Source: Tubiluchus corallicola
Lineage: Eukaryota > Priapulida > Priapulimorpha > Priapulimorphida > Tubiluchidae
DNA length: 64,000 bases
Reading direction: 5' to 3'
NCBI GenBank assembly: GCA_030141605.1
Contig: JAQGDQ010000046.1
Span: forward strand, 248,001-312,000
Both the position numbers and the translations under genes were made by a program. This document shows positions 48,401 to 60,400 of this stretch, piece after piece. Every line of letters starts with the position of its first letter. The first letter of the stretch is position 1. The notes beneath the pieces are model-generated. The model saw only the letters and a list, made by a program, of their open reading frames with translations, did no database searches and was not told where the DNA came from.

Positions 48401-51400
48401 AGCTGTGGGCCATATTGGAAAAATTAAAAATCGGGATCTTCTATGGTCTACATAATGCTCCTTAGAATCTTCATTCAAAATTTCAGTGTGCTGTGATGAA
48501 AACCGTGACTTGTCATAGTTTTCTAAGACAAATGTGACAACAGCAACAAGACCAAGCTTGCTTTAGGAATCACTTTGTCCCAGATCCAAAAATATGACTC
48601 AGAACCACTAGGTAACCACTTAGAAAGACTTAGAAAGGTAGCTATTCCCTGACAATATTATACGAACCAACAACTATGTTATTAGTAGCTGGACTGATGA
48701 AAAGCTACCAGTACGAACAGAATGCAAATGTCAATTTTTAAAAATGTGCAGTTGACAAACTGTAACCTGTTCCTTAAATATTCTGTTCTAATATGTGAAA
48801 TATGCTAGCAGCCACTTTAGAAGATAAATTTTACAGCTAATTTTTTGGTATGTTTGAAACAGATACCCAAGATTGCCGCTGTTCAACAAAGCATATACTA
48901 TTATAAAAAAATGAGTATTTAAAAACAAAATATCTAATCATTTATTCATGTTTTCAATAAAGTTTGTGAATGAAAAGCTGGGATGCACTACTCAATGGCA
49001 GACCCTACTCTGCATATTAACTGTAGTGTAACCAAAACTTGGGCATTATTGAGAATAATCCTCTAAGATGAAATAGTGGGCTGGCAGAGGTGTCTCAAGA
49101 CTTGGGCACATTTGGCTGTGCCTACAACCTCCCTAAATGAATCTACAAATTCCCCCAAAAAATGTTGAAACTGCCTCACAGCTATCAACAAATTTACCAG
49201 GCTTGGTTATGCTTATTTAACTTTGGTCATAAAGCAGGTAGGATAAAAACTGACAGGTAGAATAAACTACCTAAAATGGTAGAGTTCATGCAAAGTTAAA
49301 TAAAGAAAGTTACAGCTTTGCCACAAATATAAAATCACATTGCTTGGCTTGGTTTGACCTTATAGAAAATTCAATTTTGTCAAGTATTAGGGGTCACAAA
49401 CTAGTCACATACCTGCAACCACATGTGAACAGGTAGAGACGGAGGGAGGTAGTCAACAAATGCAAGTTCAAATGAAAAATCAAATAAATCTCCAGTAGCT
49501 GCCAAGTAAGCTAAAATGAAAACAAATGCTCTTCAATGCACATTTATCTAGACTAAGATACTTTCGAATATGAAAACAACAAAAACATTTTTTACGTGAG
49601 TAAACAATAGGCAAACGTAATTCTGAAATACCATCAGGTACCATTTTGCTTTTTCGACAAAATAATAATGAAAAACTCAATAAACTGGTCAAACTTCTGT
49701 TTATAAATGTCATTTGCCACGTAAGAACCGCTGCAGACATAGAACTTTTAGAATTTATTACAGTTTTGAAAATACAAACTTGTTTTGAATAAATAAAATT
49801 CGAAAAAGCTGCTAACTGATTTGAGATTTGATATAAGTTGACTGTTTGAATAGATTTGAATGGAATAAAGATGTACAACTGTATGACCATAAAACATGTA
49901 TAAATCCATAAAATCACATCTTATCTATTTTTCAATAAAAAAGTGATTATGTTAAGTGCCATATGGCTTAGGAAAAATTAATAAATTTTGTGAAATTACT
50001 TAATCTAGTGGCAAGATATACGATTTGAATATCTGAAATTCTAAACTGTTAAATTTCGCATTCCACCACTATTTTGCTTTCACTTCAATAAAAAATTGCA
50101 GTTATCAGGGAGCCATAAAGAGCAGAATAAATAGAGGCAAAAATGATTTTAAGAGTTAGCATATCAAACCACTTTGTGAAATTAATTCTACTAGAGTCTA
50201 TACTTCTGATTTGAATACCTAAACTTAAATTTCGGATTTTATCACTATTTTCTCTTGGACTTCAGTAAGAATAAAGCCTTACAGTTTTCTGGAAGTTGTG
50301 AGGAGCAATCGATCCAATTCCATTCATTCACAAAGCTGATGATTTCAAACTCCTTTAGCAGAATATTCACATGCCATGTATATGGGATAAAGTGAAAAAT
50401 ATCAGGACGCATTTTCGATGACCAATCATCCATTAAATCTAAAACAACAATAGAAGTGACTTAAATTTAACAAGTTGCACAAAATTTAATGTATAAAGAA
50501 AATTCGCAAAGAGAATAAATGGTGGAACTAAAATCAAGGCCGGCGCTAGGAAGTGCGGGGGGGGGTCCAATTAGGAAATTGTTAGTGGGCCCACTCCCCT
50601 ACAAAAGCTGAAGACAGACGTTTTATTCTTTGTGCAGTATGCCAATCCCAGCCAAAATGCATCAAGGGCAAGAGGCTCAACAATTAATCACAATGACATA
50701 CTAAAAATTGAAAGCCCATATGAAAATTACAAGCCATGCTGTTTGCACATAGGCTTTCTAAAAACAGACTTTTCTGTTTTTTTATCCTAGAAATCTTTCA
50801 AAACTATTTAAAAGTCAATAGTTACAGTAATATCATTTTCTATAGATAGCATCGCCAAATTATTTAATCTCTCTTGTGAAATTGCCGATCGTAGGTATGT
50901 TTTAATCAGTTTTATCTCACGGATGGTGCAGAACATTATAAACACTCTGAACATATTTAACAGACAACTTTATATTCCAAGCTTTATGCTATATAATCTC
51001 ACTAACAATACTCTTTCCGTGTTGAGGGTTTGAATATCATCCACAAACTAGCAAAATTAAAATCCAATGATGATCTAACTAATGCATATATAGCTCGCAA
51101 ATTACCTTTTTTAGAAAGGTATGTGGCGACGATAAACTGACATTATGAAATAAATAAGAAAACTATTAGCAAAAAAACATTGAAACATAGATATACGAGG
51201 ACAGACTAAGTAGTTTCACTGGCTTCACAATCAAGAAACTTCGTGCGCTCTGGATACTTACTAGTTCATCATAACGTCCCCTGCATGAGCATTTGTGCAG
51301 GGCCAAATTTGAAAAAATCTGTCTAATTCGCTTAATACCAGCAGTGACTAAAATCACCATTATACACCAGTACAAAAAAGTTATAAAGCTATAATAATAA

Positions 51401-54400
51401 TAAAGGCAAATTAATTTAGATCTACAGTATTATGTAAACACAAGATACGATACGACAATTTAATTAAGAGTATAAAGAAAGCATTGCAGACTAGGTGGAT
51501 CAAAAAAAAACTTTTCCTTGTGGTTTAGTATCTAATAGTGACCAAAAGTTGTGTTTTGGAACAAATAAATTGATGGTAATTTTTTTTTTATTTTGACATA
51601 CATCTTGACTCTCCCCAAGGCCTTTTACGTTTTGGAAAATACAATTTATGATAAAAAATGTTAAATTTTTTAAGATCAAACATCAAATAGTGACAGAAAG
51701 CTTCCTGATCAAGCTATTTAATGTTGTATTAAAATACTTTTTGTACTAACACTTTACTCGAAGCTCCCCAAAGATGTTAACGGCTCGCTAAATATGGCAA
51801 AATGCAAAAATTCCTGCATGCAAAACATTATTCTTTGGAATTACAAAAATACATATTACACAGACCATTCACAAAAATACATTACAAAGACCTTATAAGG
51901 GGAATAGCTTATTGCACAATCCATTTTAAAATTTAAACTGTCCTGTGGTGAGGGGATCAGAAAGCTCTCAATTATTGTAGAAAATTAATTGCAAAAATTA
52001 ATAAATAATACTCACATGGATAGCAAATTTCTTGCATATAATTACAGTGTTTCTACCATAAATAACAATTCTTTCCTTCCATTGCACTTTACAGAAGAAA
52101 ATGTCATCTGACGTCAACAAAATTATCATTGCCAATTGTATTCTTTATGATCTTATGGAATAAATGCAAGAGTAGTGAGTACCCATGCTTGCACCATTAC
52201 ACATAAAAAGACAATAACCATTTGCTTAACTGTAATGCTGTTCATTTACTAACTGATATACATATGCTTATAAATCTTTTTAGTCTTAGCTGCAATCATT
52301 TGGTTATTAATTTTTTTAAAGGTTTTTTGTAGCCATTTTTCTCTACTAATATCAGGGTTGCCTTTAATTTGATGCCTATGTGGCGTATATAGGAATAGTA
52401 GTTGATTGCTTAGTTAGGACTCGTCTGTATATTTTAGTGTGATTATGGAGCTTCAACATGTAGCCAGGCACAGTTCTTGGCATGCATAGGACTATGAATT
52501 TCTGTGTCTTTCCAACTTTCCAATAACCATGCAAAGTATGAAAGAGACAAGGCTCTGGAAATAATGTTGCACACAAATACGCACAGCATATTTATCTTAT
52601 ACAAGTTCTGGACTACTGGCCACCTGTACGAAACATGCATGTCAGTTCACATATAAAAACCACAAAGCCTCGAAGAAAATCAAAGCTTACCTGTAATAAA
52701 CTTTTTGTGAGCAAAAAGAAGCCATCCGGTTGCTTTACTGCCCTTCAAATCACAGTACCAGTGTTGATGCATGTTCCAGTATCTAGGGTACACCATCCTA
52801 ATATCGTACTGCAAAAGCAAGCGCTCATTAATCATAAAAGTTATGCTGGTTTCACATAAAGGTGCTAAAAATGATCCAATGTAACAGCTATATGAATATA
52901 TGTATATTAATATATATAAATGGCAAAATCAGTTGTTATGAAAAATGAAGAAATCTAATGTCTTTAAATGATGAACCTCTAAAGTTTCAGTTTCTATAAG
53001 ATGCCGCAGAGGTAGGCTAGAGCTCAAGTCTAAATGAAGTAGCTGCCCATTAATTCTTGATGTGTAGCCGTCCTCTCCCACAACCCATGGTATAGTTATC
53101 TCACAACAGGAGCCAGCTCCCATATTTAGATACAAGGCGTTGGTTTCCTGTAAGCATAAATATGTTAAAAATAGCAATGATACACTAATAATATCATAGT
53201 TAAGCTTCTTATAAAATAAAAGCCAATTCGTATAAGCCAAATACAGTATAGCATATAGCATTGTAAAATAAATTGTTTAGTTCATGGTACAAATAAGTGC
53301 CTTTAGATGCATCGAGTTGTTTATATTGTAGTAACATTACAGAAAAAATGGCTACGAGCATTGCACACCTATGTCAAGGCAGAGGACAATTAACTAGAAA
53401 GACAAAACTGCCTATATAAAAAGTTTAATAATGCCCCTTACTTACATAGGTGTACCTTATATTTCATAGCACTAAACATGAAGACTTTCTAAAGTTAAAT
53501 GTACATATCAATTATGCATTATGTTTAATCTCTGGCAATTTCCACAAAACTTCTAAAAGTCAAACACATTCAGCAACAAATTTAAGATCATTGATGAAAA
53601 TACGGATACTAGAAGTGTGCAGAGAATACCAAACACTATGATTCCTGTATAAACATATTAAAGATATTAATAACCCCTTTACTAACAATAAGCTTTTGCT
53701 ATCACCTGATCCGCAGTTAAACACTAGAACCTATAATTACTTAAAACAAATCCCTACAACTAACAAACATAGCAGCAACTCAGTCTATAAACAGTTTGTC
53801 AAAAAATATACAAGAAAGTGATACACTAAAAGCACTCCGAAACAAACTTAAAATATTTTACTAACCAGATTTACTCAGCCATCATATGCCACTTAAATGG
53901 AGTTGCAAATACATGCATACAAGTTGCCATTATTTGCATGTACCTTGTTTTTTGAAAATAAAATGTCTGCTGTGGCATCATACAACGTGCTAATCTGTAT
54001 ATCAAATGATGCGGGTTCTCTCACATCTCCAGGTCGTGGCTTTCTGGTCACTGCAACTGGTTGATAATCACTTGGATAAAACATGTTGTACAAGTGCTCC
54101 CTAGCAAATAAACCAGATCAAAACAACATCAATAACAAACCAGCTTGCAATCGCTGATTATGTATGTAATCGGTGTTGTGAGATTTTCAGTATTTCGCTT
54201 TGCAATTCAACTTGCACGACCATAATACTGGTCAAAACAATTAATACCTTATTTGACTATTCAACTGTGGAACAATGTATTTGCTAATAATTTATTCACA
54301 ATATAGCAAAATAGATCAGATGTCTTGAGATAATTAGATACCGTAGTAATAAAATGCTGGCATCCAGGTATCTCACAACACCAAACAATTTAAAAAGCAA

Positions 54401-57400
54401 AAACTTTGCTTAGAGCTAAATAACAAAAATCAGAATGGTTATTTTAATAAGAGTTTGTCAAAGTCTTAAACTGGAAATTTAGTGAGTATTTGAAAGTCAA
54501 GACTAAGTTTATTTCTATAAGAAATTCCGCAGTAAAAAGACTTAAATAGTTCGAGTCTTATGAAGTTCCAAGTTGCCTTTTGGATACTTACTATAAACAA
54601 TACATTGCTCTCAAATCAAAATAACTTCAGTGCTGTCACAAATTAAATGCAGCCAAATGGATTAATTAAACTGTTACATTCCAGAAAATGGCTGAATAGC
54701 TGATCATGTTCAAACTTGTTGCCAATCTTAGAGAAAACCAGTAGAAGCTACACTCAAAACAGAAACAATCATGTGAAACTCTCAACTAGGTCTTTTTCAC
54801 AGTTCATTAACCGATATACCGATAGCCTGGCTAGCCTGGCACAAACAAACATAAAAATACCAAAAGAGTGTCTGATACCCTAATGAAAAATAAATCGCTA
54901 TTAGTACTATTTAAGCCTTATAGATCATGCCTCAGCTCAGATTTCTTACTTACATATTGATTCATCATTTTTTGATAGAAAATTCTAGGAAAGACACATA
55001 TAAACAAAACTTAAAACATGAGTACCGTTGTCTGTCTGCCCATGGTCCGTAGCTAAAATTGGTTCCCTTTCCTGTTTTTATTTCTAAGCTCCAACAAGGA
55101 GGAGGTGGCTCAACTCGGTCTCCAGTTACAAGTTCCAAAAGCTCCTCTTCTTCTGGTACTAATCCTAAAATAAACAACCTCAAATTAAGCGATGCGAATA
55201 ATGAGCAAAATCACATTAAACACATTACGATCGGCAAATTTCAAGTGTGAGTTTAAAATGAAAATACATAATGTATCAAACCTTTTTTACTAACTGGCAG
55301 TTTTTTATATAATTCTGCACACAGTAAGCTAGAATCTACCATTCAAGGGCAGGCCTGCTCAGTGTTGAGTTGGATTGAAGCATGGTGTATTTTCAAAGCT
55401 GACCTCCGAAGAGGAATCACTGAGTATCTCTGCTATGTTCAGACATACGTATAATGTATATACTGTCTTAACAAGATTGGCAATTAGAATCAGTACAGCA
55501 ATTAAAAATACCCAAAGGGAGTAGTGAAGTCTGGTGGTCGTGTTTCGTTCACTGCACCAATTCAGCATGGCTTAAAACCTTAGTTTAGAAGCAATGCATG
55601 TAACCAATCAACTATTCACCCATTCTATTAAACTGTGCACAGACTGACTCTTACACATGAAAAATTTCCAATCTATTTATCTAGTACTGAGTATCTTAAC
55701 AATGTTTGAAGAACAAAGTGGTAGCACAATTAATAATTAAAATAAAATGAGTTTACCTGGCTCATCAACTGTATAATAAGCTTGGATTTGATTGGACATT
55801 GCAACAACAAAACCTTCTCCCATGTAGCGTGGTGGCCTGCAACAGATAACACTCTATTACCAGTCATGTATAATTGCTAACCTTATTAATATTTCAAACA
55901 TCTGACTGCATAACCAAGGTGAAATTATACGTGAATACTCTATGATTAAGCAACTGATGATAAATGATTACTCGTCAGAACTGCCAATAAATTTCGGACT
56001 TGGCGCGAGCATGACACGAAAATTGTCCAGCTTAGCATCTACAAAATGTCGAAATCTATCTAGTGGACTCGTTGCTGATTTAGTTGTATAAAGAACATGA
56101 GCTTCATCAAAGTTAACCGAGAGAGATGTAGGAATGAGATGGTTTCCAGCCACAAATCGACCCTAAAAAGAAAAACTTGGTGATTTATACAAATTCTATA
56201 CATGTCTAAAAACACATTTTTAACCAGATTTAAGCATTATACTGTTTCTAAAATGTTTTCGATTTTTGTATAAATGCTGACAAATCGCCAAATCCACAGG
56301 TGTCCTTTAGTTCTATCATAAACATTGTACAAGGGTTTTAAAGGGTTTCACATATTTGAGAATGCTTGTTCACAAAAAGGATTATATTATAATAAGAAAT
56401 TCAAAAGATAAATACTTAAATTAATGCAGAGGTTTATCATTACTTACTGCCACGAAAAACAGTACACATTAAAACCAAAAAGGCATTTATTTTAGCAAAG
56501 TAAAAATTGGTATTTTACATGCTTTACTGACTATCTTACTTTAATAAAGCATTATAATTATAAAGTGTTAAATTATAAAAAGATTTAACCACCAGAACTA
56601 CAGTAATCACTAGACAAAGAACAGTACTTAGATTACTTTACTAAGCAGTTTTGCCAAAAACTCGAACAGCTTTATCTGCATTAAGTAAGCAATACTCAAC
56701 ACATGTTGACATAAACACTATATTAGAATTTACACTAACATATATATCATGTAGACCAAAATACGTTCTTTGCATATGAACTTGTGAAATGGCAAACATG
56801 AACCAAAAAATGCATAAGCAATTTTTAAACCTAAAGTATTGATATGTTTTAATTTTCTGATGGCTTACAATGCAAACAATAGCCTACATTTTTATAGCAC
56901 AAGTAATAAATAAAACCAAACAGTTTGTCGAGTTATTTTAACATTTAGCAATCCTAAAATTGTTGATTGATAAATATATCTAGCATTTTTATCTAGTTTT
57001 ATCTAGTTTTTTTATAAAACCTGCAAAGGTTAACTCAGATGCATCGTGATAAGTATCGCATCATGGGTTTAATATTGTGATATGTATCGTATCATGACCA
57101 AGATGAATTGTTACAGCCCTATATAGCTCCTCTACGTCAATGTAGGCTCCGGCTCTGTACTGTACATTCGTTGTATACTTCATCTGGGAATACAAGATAC
57201 TGCAATTCACAGCATTAGGATTAAATTCATTTTTCTCTTGATAACAAATCGTTATCATTACTTTATTTTCATTTTAAAGACCACGAGGTAAGTTGGTTGG
57301 TTTCTTTATTCGTTACATACGTCATTGTGACCATTTTTAACTGATGGTTAGCTGACCTTGTTCTGGCATCTAAATTTTTAGCATGCAAGTTTTTTAGCCA

Positions 57401-60400
57401 TGACTAAAAACTGCTAAAAAATAAACTTGTTACTTTTACAACCAAAAGCCAATGTACTGTAGTATCATACTGAGAAAATACAACTTTGTAGAGCACTTGC
57501 TTATAATGTTATCACACTTAAAACTTCAGTACATGTTTTCTGTGCCACCTATTATAATTTGTGTGGTATACATACAGACTGTATTTCAAACTTGATAACC
57601 GGAACGAGGTCTCTCCATTGTATACCATGACCCTGTATTTGTTTCTGAGCATGCTTTCGTTTTGCTTCCTCGGCCTTCATTTGCTGGAATATTAGTAATG
57701 CATACACTCAATGAGAAACATTGTATTTAATTATCCAAATGAATAAATGAATAACAAACAATAAAAAGTATGAGGGCGGTACTGCAGAGCTGTACTTATC
57801 TTGGAGATTTACAGGAGCTTGTTATAGTGATGGTAAACAGAAAATGCCATATTGAGTCTTATAAATTCAAAGTAGGTTATAAAATGGTTTTATCTGTCAA
57901 TGACTGATTATTACACCAAAAACACTTTTAGCAGTTTTGCTAACTTGGAATGCAAGTAATGATTTTCTTGCATTTTTAGATATCATAAGTTAACTGAACA
58001 ATAATGAAAAAAAGTACAACAGTGCAAAAAATTTTACCTGTAGTTTTTCAGGTGGAATAACTTTTGGGGTTAAGCCAAACGTAGTCTCCAACTTGGCATA
58101 TACAGAACTTCTATTATAAACATGCCATTCAAAACCATTGAGAAATAAAAATAGGCGTGTATCAGAATGTGATAAATCTGTCAAAGAAGTTAGGAAAGAT
58201 TACGTCATTTCAGCTTCTTTAACTGTGCAACTTAACATGAAAAATAATTTACAATGTATACATAATTTAAAGTGATGATAATGGAGGCACTGGTTTCGAC
58301 AATTAAATTTTCACATTTTATTTTATTTATTATAACCTCGGATAATTTAAGATTAAAATGCCTATAGTGCAGCACTTACAAATCGCTAACAAATGCTTGG
58401 ACTAATATTCGAACATTGCTGTGGAGTAACAAATTAAAATTATGATATATGACAACATATTAAACAAATTACGGCTATATGTACCAATTAATTATGTCTG
58501 GATTGCTGCTAAGTTAATGACGATACAGTCATTAACGAAATTATAAGACCACTAATTTATACATGATTTATACATGAATAAATAATCTAATTTATTTGTA
58601 ACAAAATGTGCTTTTCATAGTAAAATGGGACTGAGAGCTATGGGATTGTTGATGTCATAGAAAAAGACGATAACGTTATCGAAAGTGATGTAGATAGAAA
58701 TCATAATGTACAGTCATGTCCCAACTGTACCTACTGACTTTCAGTTGGGCATAAGCTATTCAAGCACAATTAAAGATGTATATTAGTCCCTACCAACAAT
58801 CCTGGGTATTAGTGACCTTAAACTTCTGTCAATGGCTGTACAGTAAGGTGTAGGAAATTGATAATACACATGTTTCTTTCACTTTAAAATCAATATAAAC
58901 ATTTATTTATGCATGCAATTAGGTTTACGTGTAGTTGGCTAGCGAAAAAATTAAAGAAAACAAATTACCAGTTTATGTGAACAATGAACTGGGGAAACGT
59001 GTGTAAAATTCCTAACTCAGTTTAAATAATGGTAAACAGAGTTATGCAAATAGTAGACTGTGCAAGTTTAACTATCTTCACGGCCTAAAAGTAATTCACA
59101 TATTGTCATAAACTTAACAAACTTGGTAATTTAAGTATTTAAATTAAACCAATTGTCCTATAATATTTAATAACATAAAAATACACTAGTAAATGAAGAT
59201 CTTGTAATACTGATCTGATACTTTTACCTTCAGTGATTTCCCTTTTAAAATAGGGTCGCCACCAACCAAAGATGGCAAACCCATCTTGTACGCGCACGGT
59301 GAAATCTTCATTGATATAGTACACGTCTCGAAACATGATCTTACCAGACAGCACAGAAAATGAAAAGGAACCTATAACAGAATAAACACATACTTATAAG
59401 ACAAAGTTAATTATTAAATAACTAGTTATAGATAAAATATCAAGTTAGATGCGATAAATGTCTTCCACATTGAAAATGAAATGCGCCCAAAGCTATCCAT
59501 CTATAGCTACTTACTGTCGACATATGCCACAAAGTAAATGTAAGCATAAAAATTAGCACAAAATTAGCAAAACTTCGTAGCAGATGAACCCATTCAGCAT
59601 TTTTCATTATGAGCATTTAATGTAATTTATGCTCTTTTTTAGTTTAATTAATTCAATTGTTATTTTGAGTTGTTTCTTTCATTTAATAGGATTTTGTTTT
59701 GTTTCAGTGAATATGGCACCAATTTTGAAGCTTCATGCAAGAACTGATTTCCATAATTATCATCCATAAATGCACACACTGCTTTATTTACTTTAAATTA
59801 CTTTTATATTATTTCAATTAATTATGCTTTTGTGTTTGTTAATCTTAAATTTTGCTTATGTTAATTGTTCAATTTTCCCATTGTGATACTATCATTATTT
59901 ATCACAATCTATTTTTAGCATTTTAGTGAATTTTAAAAAATGAATTTTGTAAAATCAATAGCTACTCAAGTTATGAAAAGTACAAACTCGCTTAAATAAG
60001 GGGGGGCTGACTTAATTGGCTGTATGATCCATTTGCCACCCCTTTTCCTTTCTTTCCACATATACTCTATAGAAAACAGCTTTCTCTTTATTAAATTACA
60101 GTAAGTCTGCTCTTAACGAACTCCACTTTTAGCTACATTTCGTTTATCCAGGTAGACAGTGAAATTAAGAAGTGGGACAAAATTTTGCCAATGGCTTTAT
60201 AGTATTGAAAAGAAGCTTGAAAAAGAAATTGAAGAAGAAATTGAAAGCATCTGTATATTCAACAAATGCTAGATTTTTTTGCAAAGGACAAGCAAAGAAG
60301 AAAGAGGAAGAAATGACACAATCATTTCTCTTGGATTAATCAGAGGAGACATATCTATGTAAGAAAGAGTCTATGTTTCAAATTTGAATTTTCATGCAAA

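Larger units (their letters stand above)
53148..55756. other. Introns 6, 7 and 8 of BLTP1
   Basis: Non-coding apart from exons 7 and 8; no recognised element. Confidence 0.5.

Noticed and set aside
48003-49280. Transposable element in intron 12
   Set aside because: Shared short words only; no termini, target duplication or protein similarity could be supported.
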